Positions 21,610-33,193 of a stretch of DNA of 64,000 bases are shown piece after piece. Made by a program: the position numbers and the translations under genes. How positions within the stretch are numbered: position 1 is the stretch's first letter; each line of letters begins with the position of its first letter. The notes under the pieces are model-generated. The model made no database searches and was not told the origin of the DNA. It worked only from the letters and a program-made list of their open reading frames with translations. The DNA is from Magicicada septendecula (taxonomy: Eukaryota; Arthropoda; Insecta; Hemiptera; Cicadidae): NCBI GenBank assembly GCA_034769895.1, contig CM068371.1, positions 404,223,969 through 404,287,968 on the forward strand. Direction: 5' to 3'.

Positions 21610-24471
21610 TACGACAATATTATTTATGCGTATTATTTGCATAAATTGATTAATTATTAATCATAAATTTATTGATCTGTAATTATGAAACTGTTGCCGG
21701 TACGAACTTTGTCGTACTTACATGTATCTAGCCCCGTAGTTGGACGCCATATACGATGTTAATCTTTTGCAAATTTATTGCATAAATTAATTATTCATGA
21801 ATTATATAAAAATTGACTGATTACTTTTATAGGTACCTATATCTTTACTTAATATCGCCCCGTGATGTTGGAGCACCATATACAATGTTAATAATCTGTA
21901 TGCAAATTGTTACGTAAACTGATTTAATTATCTCTTTAATAAAGTTGTGATCAAAATGTATCTAACTCTGAGCTTGGGTTAGCATATACGATATAATTAA
22001 TGTCATGTGTTGAACTCCCATATGTAATGTTAACAAATCCATCTCTTTAAATAATAAATAATTGTATGAATTGAATTAGAGTCAATTAATTATTCACACT
22101 CAAACTTGCTACATACGAAATTACTTCTGACTTTAACTGTCTTCGAAACTTCTATTCTGTGCATCTTTCTGAGTAATTGAATTGATAATCGTTAACTTGA
22201 ATTATAATTATAGATACGATTTGATGAAAGGTTAAATTGTGAGTCAGGTTTTTACATAAATCAATAGAATACTAACGAATCCATTCTAACTTACGTTTAT
22301 TAAAATCATATTCATTCTTATTCATGTCATAACATTATTTTAAGAGCACTTATAAATCTTCAACAAAACAATAAAATTCTATGCCACATTTAATAATTCG
22401 ATGAACAAATTTAAATAATTAAGTGAGCGATCAAATGTAGACGCTTCTTTGTCTGCAATGACGTTACTAACTAAAATGTGGTGTGCTCATAATTCGTATT
22501 TAGTATTTTACGTTAAACACATTAAACATTTATATGCATGAAATAATCATAATTAACAATACACATATCAATCATATACATAACTAAAATCCTGTTCCTG
22601 CAACAGACACATCAAAATACATACATAGTTACAAAGCATATATTAACAAGAAGACATGTATAATATTCTAGAACATAATATTCCCTACTTATGGATTCGT
22701 ATCTATCTGACTCATATTTATATAACTTTCTCAGGTGGTTTGGTTCTAAGTGTCAGGTCAGTGGTATTTGATAAATTACTAATTATAAGAAGAGATTAGT
22801 TTATGTACTTTACTCGTTCTGCCGTGATGTGTTGCTCCCATGATGTATCCCTGCGTAGATGAGTGTGGTTAATTCATATAACACTCGATCGCAAACACTT
22901 CCGCACACCGCGACAGTCACTTCGAGCTTTTGAGTTTATTATAATACAAGTCGTGGCATTGTACTCGTAATCAGTCGGCTAAGTTTTACGCGCGTATGTG
23001 TCTATTTCGCGGTACACAGTTCGATACCGTATGCTTCTAATAATTGTCCATACCGCACGACCACTCTTTTCGGCGCCTAGATCGTGTTCGAGTTCATTAG
23101 GCACTTGTTCACAATTCTACTTACTTGAGTTAATTACTAAACATTGTAGTATCACTACTTTTCTGTAATTGTTCAAGAATGTCACTTCACAATGTCAGTA
23201 TCTTTATGACGGTGAATTACATAGAATTTATAAAGATTGTTACTCGCGCTTCATCACGAAAACTACTGTTCCGTTTTACGCTCTGAGTCTTATTCGCGCA
23301 CTTCCATTTATTCGTAATAATGTCTTAATCGTCTCTACCGAAATACATTTTAACTTACGCACTGCCTTAAGTTCTTGTAATTGAACTATTATGAAAATGA
23401 AATACAAGTTCAATAGACTGTTCGAAACTCTGAGTAAACCGAGTTAAGAATTATAATAAACTGAGGCAAAGATCTTAATGAACTGAGCCAATGATTGTAG
23501 TACACTGAGATACAATTTGAATTAACTGAGATAAATGAAGTAAAACTGAGCAAAATTTGTAGTAAAACTGGCAAAAATTTAGATGAACTGAGAGCGCGTC
23601 TCCCTGTGTAAACGGTTTTTATTTCTTCTCATGTTCCCACTCTTGGGATTCTGATGAACGCTCAAACTTCCCACCAAATCATCTTTGATATGTTCATTCC
23701 ATGGACCTCCCTGTGTCCCTTCGTCTCCCGTCAGTATTTCCAACGAATTCTCCACCCTGTGCCGTTTGGAAAGGGACGTTCATACACGAGATTCGCTCTC
23801 TGGTCTCAAGCTTCTCTCTGAACCATCCCCTACAGAAGTTCCCTCCGGAATTCTCGTTCCTCATTGGCTGGTTAGCTTTCTCGACTTGAATTTGACGTAG
23901 TCCACGTGGACTGGATGAGTCGCTGTCTTACGTACGTTGCCCCGTTCCTGGAATCAGTGTTAAGGCTTAGTTTCAAAATCACATCTGCTACTTTTGGTGT
24001 AGCGTGTCGAATTCTCTCATTGTTGGTACGCTGACGACTTCCTTCGTCAACTTACGGGTGGCGTAACATCTGTGCTCTACCCTAGCGTCACTTAGTCGCC
24101 TGTCCTATTGTCCTTGCATAAACCATTGTCTTTGAGAAGTCGCACACATGGTTATGAACAATACCCTCGCCGTTGGTTCTGTGTTTTTCTCGCTACTGGA
24201 CAGATGTAAGGGTAGTCTCCTTTTGTCCTAATTGTGGAGTCGGGCATTCCCACGCATGGTCCAGTTGGCTGCAACATGTGCCGTACAGCTCATTGTTCGT
24301 GAATAGTTTTTACGACATCTTAATGGAAAGGAAAGGTTTGTTCCTTTTCGTCGCCCACCCTCGAACAAAGCTAACATGTGTTACTTTTGACGGGCTCTAA
24401 TTGCTGGTGTACTTCCCTCGCAATAACCCAAAAAATTAAAAAAAAATATATGAAATATTAATTATATTACA
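21610..24471 (-). repeat. G1 5' LTR (right copy)
   Basis: This is 2862 bp, the partner of 12525-15387 with the same internal repeat series (primer-site-like units at 21731, 21857, 21970 and about 22008). The short frames shared by the two LTRs (for example 23685-23900 and 14600-14815) are conserved only because the LTRs are almost identical. They show no protein signature. Confidence 0.95.
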
Positions 24472-24475
24472 ACAT
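24472..24475. repeat. Target-site duplication of G1 (right), ACAT
   Basis: The four bases after the right LTR match those before the left LTR. Confidence 0.8.
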
Positions 24476-26930
24476 TTAGCGTGTGTATTAACATTTCAGA
24501 TTAATTTAAATTTGTTCGTTTACGATAAAAGTATATATCGTTATAATTACAGGTTGATAATATGTAAAATATACGTAACAATATGACGATTAATTAATCC
24601 GTGTTGTGATTAGACGACGATAGTTTCCTTTGTTCCTCATTCGGTTAGGTACAATTTTTTCCTTCGTGTTTTATTTTTATGTTTGTCACTAGCATTTTTA
24701 ACGTAATGTCTAATCGATACGATGACCATATACATCAGGATTGGTTCTTAGTATTTTCTCTTAATCTGTTGTTTAACTTGAAGCATTTCTGATTGTTCTC
24801 ACTGTTGTAGACGATGTGCTGCCGTAAAGTTCCTGTTTGAGTCGGTCCCTCTCCATTCCAGCAGTCACCCAAGTAGAACTTAGGGATATAACAGTACCTT
24901 TCGAATCCTATGCCGTTACCCTTTATAGGCTCGTCCGTCTTTAGGAGTGGTTTCCTACTCCAAGCGCAAGAGGGTGTCCATCTTCAACCCGTTGACCGCA
25001 GAGGTTGTTGGTACTTGATAGAAGAGGATCTCTCCTTATCCCGGCAGACAATCGGTCTCTGCGTTCGTTAGAGTTGTCTTCTTTCTAACTCGAGGAGGCG
25101 AACTCCCGCCTTAACATGGCAAAAATACAGCAATAAAGCAAGAGATAGAGGCTTGGAGTAGACACTGGAATAACAGAAGTGTATGAAGAGAGAAGATAGG
25201 AAACTCGTGAGGTGCGATGAAGCGTTAATAAATGTGTTCATTAAAAAAAAAAGTTGATCACGCAAACCATAACATTTATATTACGTAAACCATATTTGAT
25301 ATTACGTTTTGTCTTTTCATGCAGCTTCAGTGAATATCGCCTAACGTTCCGTCTTTTAGAAATACAAAACTCGGTGTCTGAAACACTGTAGCTTTGTAAA
25401 ACAGATACGTTAGCTAGCACTACTTACACGCACATGTGTATCCGTACATTTCGTTGGAGCAACAACAGACACTTCCTTATCGGACAGCAGGAACGGAACA
25501 CTATACGCATGCTCTGGTTGCGACATGTTGGCTCTTTGCTGTCACACGATCCCTGTAGGAAAAGTGATTATTTATTTAACATAAATAAGACGTGATGACG
25601 TCTGTCATCATTCAGTTACGTCGGCTTTAAAAAGGAAAAGACAATAAAAGCACTACCGACGTTGTTACGCAAGACGCAAGCAGCACAAATCACACTCGCG
25701 CGCTATTGTGGTCATTACATTTCAGTGTAAGTAAACTTACTGCGTTTTTCCTTAACGAAGAAGTACCGGTGTCAAAGTCAGCAAAGTTACAGCGAACGTA
25801 AATCTAACGAGAAAGCTAACATAGGCTATAGCGGGGTACACTTATTTATCACAGTGAGTGCTGAGTGTCTTTACGTAAGGGCTAAACAGCAACTTACCTT
25901 TAAATCTTGAGCTGTCTGCCTTACATCGTCTCTTGTTTTACAAAAAGATAAATGTTTGATAGAATAATACGGCGATTTCTTTGTATTATTACTGCTGAAA
26001 ATAATCAGAATGTTTACCTTCTTATTTGAATTAGCAGTCTCTGTAATTCCAAATTTGTCCTGTTTACTCGCTAAACTGCTGTTTGTCATGTTCCGGACGA
26101 GGCCTTTCTGTGTTTCCAACATTTTGAAGTCCTAAACCACGATAAAGGTGGTAATCAGAATGTAATAACCAATTTTAAGAGTTCGAAAGTAGGCGACTGT
26201 TAAAAACTGAACAGGCTTTCCGTTAATTAATGAAGGTAGTAGATTCGTGAAGGAAGAAATTTACGTTTGGTACGAATCCTCCGCTCAACAGTCTGTTAAG
26301 GACCAAGGCGTACCGCGCGGCTTTTTGTGTTAGTGTAACGGTGTATGGCTAGTACTACGCGCCACCAGCCGTACGAATAAAAAACTATATGTGAAGAAAA
26401 TGTTGTTAAAAATTAAAGGTTTTGGACAGCAACTCATGGAACATTGGGTAAATTAATTGCAAATCCTTTTTCATTTTTAAGTCGGGTATGTTCTGATTCA
26501 TAATACATAATTAATTCCGCGGCAGTTTAGAACTATGACACAACTTCTCTTGTGTTGAGCGAAACGAGGAGCATACAACCTAACAGTTGCCTAAATCTTG
26601 GTAATATAATGAGCGTAGTGTTATTGCAAAACATGTGTATTCGAATTACATTGCCTTATAAAGGGACAGCCGCTGCGCGATTCCCGCCTGCTGGAAGAAT
26701 GTTACGTTCAACTGAGAAGAGAAGCGAAAATTGAACTCGGGAGATACCAACTATTACTACAAGGGAATAAATGAATTACCACATTCCATTAATTACGGTT
26801 TTATACGATTTATAGGACGACTGCGTTCCCACGTACAAAATCTGCTACTCCTACGCGATTATTTAAATCAGAACTCTAATGAATAGTTGCCGTTTGGAAA
26901 CAATACGGATGTATAATTTTAATCTTATTT
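24476..26930. other. Unassigned sequence
   Basis: No intact gene was recognised. The segment about 24820-25110 is GC-richer than its surroundings and gives a fairly continuous minus-strand translation (a stretch around KPLLKTDEPIKGNGIGFERY). It may belong to an old repeat that I cannot name. The segment about 25600-25760 has TATA-like runs and a CAGTGTAAGTAAAC splice-donor-like site on the plus strand, with no supporting frame. Confidence 0.35.
25898..26122 (-). CDS. Candidate host first exon (weak)
   Basis: A minus-strand frame opens with ATG at 26122 (MLETQKGLVRNMTNSS) and stays open for 75 residues. It meets a consensus 5' splice site (AAAG|GTAAGT) at 25898-25892. The segment from about KHLSFCKTRDDVRQTAQDLK looks more protein-like than the rest. 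I do not recognise a family. No second exon was found, so this may be chance. Confidence 0.13.
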
Positions 26931-26962
26931 CTTTCTTCTTCTTCTTCTTCTTCTTCTTCTTA
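26931..26962. repeat. (CTT)n microsatellite
   Basis: A run of about ten CTT units, followed by TATTATT. Confidence 0.9.
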
Positions 26963-27379
26963 TTATTCTCAACTCTAACATTGGCCCGCTGGCCGTGGTA
27001 CAACTCACGTTCCATCACCGCTGAAGAGGAAACAGCCATCTAGTAACCACACGCGGTGACGAGAGAATTGTATGTAGTGTAAGTATACCTTTGTTAGTCA
27101 TCTAGCACAGAAATGCCACATAAGACCGCTGTACTACTTGGCTCCAGATATGGGGGAGGGGGCAGACCCAGTCGTGACCTTGACGCGATCCCACGACCAC
27201 AGCACGGCTTTTACAATTGTGATTTGTAAGTGAAACCGCTGTTCCACTGTCAATTTACGAATGTGACTTTAAACATTTTAGTTTATTTAGATCCACAATA
27301 ATTAGTAATATCGAAACAAATATCTTTTCTATAAAAATCAGAAAGCACAAAACAAATAGACATGTGACTGGCGATTCTT

Positions 27380-28190
27380 GTAGAACGATGGGATTCAGAT
27401 ATAGCTATACTGCTTTGCCCGAAGTCAAAGTCGCGTGTGGCTCCCATTCAGATCTGTCCACCGCCGGTCTCTTCCAATTCCTTATTCCCAGCTCTCTTAG
27501 ATCATCTCATGGGGATTCCCTCATAACATATTTTCTTGTACGATTCTTGGTTTTTTCCAATCTTGCCCTGTAGTGCCCTCTTCGGCTTCCTTTGTTATTC
27601 CATCCTTATTACAAGACCGGTTCATCTCAACCTTTGAAGTTTGATAAGCTATGATACGCGTAATTCCTTATACTCATGGTATAATTAGTGACTAAATTAG
27701 TCAACAGAGTCCTTTTGTCATTCACCGATCCTAATATTCTTCTAAGTATTAACATTTCAAAGGAGTTTATCTTTCCGTAAACCTTTCAGCAAGCACCCTG
27801 TTTCGGAGAGATACGACAGAGTAATTTTATATATCTTTAGTTTAGTTTTCTGATGCCCATATTTTGATTTAAAAGTTTGTAACAGGGCAAAATAAGATTT
27901 GTTTACTAGTTGTTTCAGGAAATTCGTCTCTTTATTTCTGCTTCTTCTGATCCATCCTTTCTAATGTTAACTGCCAGGTATACACACTTGTCTAAAATTA
28001 GTGCGTAGTTAACAAACGTTTACACGTCTCCGTTGCACTGACTGAATGAACTATTTTGTCTTTTCAAAGCTATCTCTCAGATCACGTCATTGAAACTTGT
28101 TTCCACCTCTGTGCATTGCATTCATATCTTCCGCATATGCCACAGGAAGAGGATAATGGGACAATATCCTCTTGTTGAAGAAGATATTGT
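27380..28190 (-). pseudogene. Decayed LINE, reverse transcriptase end and C-terminus
   Basis: Minus-strand translation over several frames gives a degraded active-site region (EDIVPLSSS in place of ADDIVLI). It is followed by the post-palm block (LKIYKITLSYLSETGCLL), FEMLILRRILGSVNDKRT-like and LQRLR-TGLVIRME. The end, KRALQGKIG and then LRELGIRNWKRPAVDRSEW, is the usual C-terminal signature of one insect LINE clade. It has many stops and frame changes and is truncated at its 5' side, so it is old and inactive. The clade resembles the LINE pieces at 2.9 kb and 46 kb. Confidence 0.65.
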
Positions 28191-28199
28191 AACTATTTA

Positions 28200-30520
28200 T
28201 AGATAGTTTCATTGTAGCATATTCCAATGCCCTACAAATAAAGTTGGGGTTGACTAATCGTTCCAATTAATTTATTATTCGCAACAGCCGAGTACAGTAT
28301 GACATTCGAACTGTTTTTGCTAATTTTATGTCTTCCACATTAATAGAAGATCAATTGCAATACAAATCTTACTGGCTAAAATGACTTCTAAATAAAATGT
28401 TTACTTATAATATACGACTCCAGGTAAATTTACCATGAAAAAATGAGTATCTAAATGACGAATTTTTGTATTAAAATTATTATCTAAAATTTTTGTATTT
28501 AAAGACTTCTTAATGACAATCGTAGGTTAATTAATAAACTGGAAACCCAATAAAAATACTAAAGTAGTTTAATTAATATTTTCTTTTGCATGCTCAAAAC
28601 ACATTTTGTGGTATATCTGACAGAGCTGTACTATGGCTGTCATTTCTGAAATCGGTCATTACTGCGCGAGCTCGTGACAAAATTGCATGTTGTTCAACAC
28701 TTTCTTAACAAATTATTTTTGAATGTAGAGTATCGCAAAATTCTCCACTCACGATACAAGGGTGAGATCAGAGATTAATAAGTTTATTCACTTGAGTAAT
28801 ATTGATAATTCTCGCTCAGACAGCAATCATCAGTAGCTATGGGCAGTTAGTGTTGATTTTTTTTTTAAATGAAAGAGCCAGGAAGTGGAAATACCAAACA
28901 TTAAAGAAATTCCATTTCCTTAGAAAGTTCAGATTCCATTCGCAGGCCAGGCCGATACGTTATACTTAAAAGAAAAATGTCACACAAAAAAATATTTTTA
29001 TAAATATAAGATATTCACCCAAAAGATCATCACATACACAATTGGCTTGGTTTGTGACTTGGTCGCGTCTTTTATCATACCACTGTAACTTGCATAGCAG
29101 GATTACTTAAAAGAATATACCGCCAATTCCATATTCTACACGGTAACACGTAGGAAAGAACTTCATATTTTTAACATAAAGTGGCCAGTGAAAAGATGTA
29201 AAGCCAATATAAAAGCTACAAGTGGAGTAAAGTTTAGTACACATGTCAAAAGAAAGTAATTTTAAGTAGGTAAGTCCTAAACAAAATTGTTCAAAATGAT
29301 ATGAAGAAATAAGTACACTATTTGGACTAAATAATCATATGTATAAGTTGCGCGGATCTGTACCAACTAGTGATAAGCAAGTAGACGTTGAAGGTTGCAG
29401 CCAGATCGCTAGATACAGACCGAATGACAACATAAATTAATTGACAACTCAGCTGACCGATAATTCGTAGCTGGGGGAGAAGTCACTGGATCGACCAGCC
29501 ATTTGACCCCAGAGGATGAGAGTATATTACCCAAGTCATGTGACCACAAAGATGCCGTCCGAATAGAGTCGTGAGAACTAGTCGTGTTATATTTGTAATT
29601 AAAATATTACTTCGTAAACCACATTCATAATGAAAGCTAGAAAACCTAATAAATCTGCCAAACTGTACTGAAGCAGATTGTATCCACTGAGTACAGCACA
29701 GAATGAATATTGTATAATAACATAATTGAATAAGAACATTTGTGGACGTGTCTGACACAAACTAAATAATAGATGTAATTAATTGCAACGGGGGATGATA
29801 GGGGGGAAATAGGTAGAGCGATGGAGAGAGAAAGAGAGGAGAGAGGGAGAAAAAAAGAGAGACAGAAAGACAGACAGGTAGTAACCACTATAATACAACA
29901 CTTCATAAAACTCTACTACCTGGAGCTAGTAGTCGCCGGCCCAGACGCCAACTTAGTGTAATACATATACTGTAATACATACGGACACACATATGACTCA
30001 CCATAACGAGACATTCGAAGAATAAGTTGACTACAGTTCTACGGTCACACTGCGATGACAATTAGTTTCTACTTCATTGTCAACATCAGCCTGAGGGATG
30101 TCAAAGAACACCAAGATTCTGCAGCGACAGAAATCTTCCTACGTGAAGGACTGTTTCGAAATATACTTTTATTATAGACGTTAGAAGTAAATGCTTGTTA
30201 ACAGATGAATAATATAGGAGATGCCAAAAATATCGATATCTTGCGTTCACATTTCTTGACGTTCCTGTGCTGTTATTATGCATGCCATGCTAACATGTTA
30301 TTTTTTATTATTGTGTTCGTCATGCTCTTTACAACCTACGATGTACGATACTAGAAATTAGGCACTTTGCCAGTTCCGACTGAAAATGTTATTTTTCCAT
30401 TTCCTCCGAGGTCTTTCAACACTTTTTTACCCTGAGGTTGCTTTTGGAATTCCTCCCATAGGCGTTCTCTCTACGTACTGTCTCCACTTTTCCCGACATG
30501 TGACTATTCACCCAGGGTGT
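28200..30520. other. Unassigned AT-rich sequence with a purine tract
   Basis: No gene or element was recognised. A purine-rich GA/GAGAGA tract lies at about 29815-29878. The rest is AT-rich with scattered short frames that carry no recognisable domain. Confidence 0.45.
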
Positions 30521-30529
30521 AACAGAGAC

Positions 30530-30690
30530 TTCCATAATCGTAAACATTATCAATATAAATGTTAAATAACGTAGGTGAGATACTACATCCTTGACGAACT
30601 TCCTGGTTTTCAGAATTCGGCTTTAATAAACTGGACCCTATCCTGATCACTATTTTTGTGTCCTTACAGTTACAAATTAAAACGGCCAGT
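30530..30690 (-). pseudogene. LINE reverse transcriptase scrap
   Basis: Minus-strand translation includes IVIRIG...NQEVRQGCSISPTLFNIYIDNV. The RQGCSISPTLFNIYI block is the conserved LINE reverse-transcriptase motif just before the catalytic YADD. Only about 50 residues are recognisable, and both ends fade into unassigned sequence. Confidence 0.7.
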
Positions 30691-31124
30691 ACAGCGTGTT
30701 TCTAAAACAATCAGCCCGAAATATTACATTACTTTGCCGTATAACGTTCGATTGAACAGTATGCCATTATTGAAAGCATTAACATTCAATGAAAAATATA
30801 CACATATTGATACTAAATAATTTGCATAAAATATTTCGGAACTTAAATGTAACTGTGTTAATATGAGTACCGAATACTTAGTATTCATAGTAAATTATGT
30901 GAACGTTATTATTTACAATAAATGATATTAACGTCTTCTTCTCGGCTGAAGTGATATCTATAACAAGGGCGAGGAACACCACGTCATATTCAAATGACCA
31001 TGAAGGTCTCAGTCAACTGAGTTGAAAAATTTCAGCTTGTTGAGCCAATGTCAACTCCGACTAGAATGGTTGCTTATATAACCTACTTTTAACATATGTA
31101 CTTGTATTTAAGGAAACTAATGTA

Positions 31125-31425
31125 CGAGGGAAAGTAAAAAATCAAGAAGTTAGAGGGGAGATGTGTCTTTCCCTACTGATCAGGTAGGGGGTAATGCCGA
31201 CTGATTTTATAAATCACACCATCACAGTGTCTGTTGGAAGTCCAGTTTCGTTATTATCAGATTCCTGTTGTGATTAAAAGTAAATTAAAATGAATGCTCC
31301 ATTTTTCCGACTACACCTAGGAGAAATGCGACCAATGATATGTTTTATAAACTCAGAGGGGGAAGAAACCTGCAGATATTAACCGGAAACCATAGAATTT
31401 CCCTTACCTTTTTGACTTACCCTCG
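31125..31425 (+). mobile_element. Mariner-derived MITE with transposase scrap
   Basis: This is 301 bp flanked by TA on each side (31123-31124 and 31426-31427). Its ends are inverted: CGAGGGAAAGTAAAAAATCA at the left and the complement of CGAGGGTAAGTCAAAAAGG at the right. TA duplication and CGAGGG ends fit mariner-type elements. Inside, near 31330-31390, the plus strand reads MRPMICFINSEG and then, in another frame, PADINRKP. This resembles the start of mariner transposases (RAVIRFLNAKG-KPADIH). Most of the transposase is gone, so it is an internally deleted, non-autonomous copy. Confidence 0.72.
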
Positions 31426-31427
31426 TA

Positions 31428-32305
31428 CACCAAAATCTAATACGACAAAATAAGATTTTGAAAAAGAAACAGTAGTCCTACAAGGCTGGAAAACGTAATT
31501 CTTTAGTGACAGAAAATTTTAAAAATGTATACTGATCACATCTGAGAAAGAACGAAAGACAATAATTACTTTAAAACACATGAACTACGATAAATTAAAA
31601 TTCTGTTGGGGTACTGGGTTACAGAGAAAACGGAGAAAACATAAATTCACGGGGTTTTGAAGAAATAACAGTATCTGGAGCCAGGTTTTGTGTGATCACA
31701 TTAAGTAAAGCGTTATAAGTATGTCGGATATGATTATTGTATTACATGAGACATATGAGGTTCGTTACAAATACAACAATATGCTGAAGTAAGTTATAAA
31801 TAAAAAGTAATATACGAAATCATGAGGTGGCCATTAAAGATAACAACTCATAGTTACAAACCACCCAAAAAATTGGCTTCAATCAACAGAATGGTTTTCT
31901 TACGTTCGCGTGATAAACTTGTGGCTAAATTAAACTAAACTCAGTGAGATGGTAATAGGGCGGTACACGGTCACTGACTGGCTGAAAGCTTTACTCTTCG
32001 CACAGTTAAAGGAACCTCGGTCTTGTCGCGTTCTAATCTGGAATGCAAACTGATGCATACATTCAACACTCCTCTCTTGCAGTCAACTGTATTGTCACAA
32101 GCCATTAACACAGATAGTTCAGCGACATATTACGGAAGTCAGGTGTCTAACGGTCATATAAACGGTCAAAAACTATTTATGATATTGATTTATTTTATAA
32201 ATTCCCAATTTTTATAAATTTCGGAATTAGAAATATATACTCTACTTGTTTGGAAAGATGAGCTCTTACTGCAGTTGCTAATAAATGCCATATAGCAACT
32301 ATATA
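31428..32305. other. Unassigned sequence
   Basis: AT-rich, with no domain or repeat recognised. The short frame at 32023-32217 has no protein signature. Confidence 0.45.
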
Positions 32306-33193
32306 CAGGGTGTCCCGGGAGGAGAGGGAAATAATTTGAGACATGGTTCTATAGTGTAAAAGAAGAAAAAAAGTTCATATAAACATATGTCCGGAAACGC
32401 TTTGTAAGCGAGCTACGGCTAGCGAAAGATTTCGCCCGGGTTTCGGTTCCCCCGGGGAAATGAAGACTTTCTGAAATTCTGGGAAGGTAAATTAAGGGGC
32501 GAATTCTGTTGTTTCTTATGGTTTTGACCTGAAAAATCGAATAAAACAGGTCGCAGAACTGCATCTCCCATAACTCTCATGATATCCGACGTAAAACAGA
32601 AAAATCTTTGCCTAAAAACGTATTGTATTGTTTTTAACCAAAATTGGAATTTTTGTTGATTTTTATTGACTTTATTTACACCATTTTTCTCAGAATTAAA
32701 TTCTTAACAAGTTTTGTTTTCGCCTTTTATGCATTTATTAATCATTTAACAAAGTTATTGTACTTCTAACTTAAAAAAACGTGTTTTTAGGTTAGAAGTA
32801 CAATAACTTTGTTAAATGATTAATAAATGCATAAAAGTTAAAAACAAAACTTGTAAAGAATTTAATTCTGAGAAAAATGGTGTAAATAAAGTCAATAAAA
32901 ATCAACAAAAAATTCCAATTTTGGTTAAAAACAATACAATACGTTTTTAGGCAAAGATTTTTCTGTTTTACGTCGGATATCATGAAAGTTATGGGAGATA
33001 CAGTTCTGCGACCTATTTTATTCGATTTTTCAAGTCAAAAACCATAAGAAACAACAGAATTCGCCCCTTAATTTACCTTCCCAGAATTTCAGAAAGTCTT
33101 CATTTACCCGGGGGAACCGAAACCCGGGCGAAATCTTTCGCTAGCCGTAACTCGCTTACAAAGCGTTTCTGGACATATGTTTATATGACCCTG
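32306..33193. mobile_element. Foldback (hairpin) DNA transposon, non-autonomous
   Basis: The element begins CAGGGTGTCCCGGG and ends CCCTG, with TATA on both sides as a possible target duplication. Almost the whole interior (32363-33187) is one inverted repeat centred near 32781, with arms of about 410 bp that match almost base for base around a short loop. The left end has about 50 extra bases next to its terminus that the right end lacks, so the right end has lost part of its terminal region. No coding sequence is present. CAGGGTGTCCC-type ends are common in insect non-autonomous DNA repeats. The superfamily was not assigned. Confidence 0.82.

Larger units (their letters stand above)
12525..24471 (-). 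mobile_element. Ty3/gypsy LTR retrotransposon G1, nearly whole
   Basis: An 11.95-kb element on the minus strand. Parts in element order: 5' LTR (21610-24471), primer binding site (21590-21607), gag, nucleocapsid-like region, protease, reverse transcriptase with RNase H, integrase, a 1.16-kb non-coding 3' region, and 3' LTR (12525-15387). The LTRs begin TGTAATAT and end GTCGTA in element orientation. By eye they differ at only about two dozen of 2863 positions (about 1%), and a 4-bp ACAT duplication flanks them, so the insertion is young. The gag-pol reading frames look nearly complete with only a few breaks. No envelope gene was seen. An age of roughly a million years is inference from usual insect substitution rates. 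Confidence 0.95.

Noticed and set aside
26265-26300. tRNA-like T-arm (GGTACGAATCC)
   Set aside because: No matching acceptor, D or anticodon arms could be placed; likely chance.
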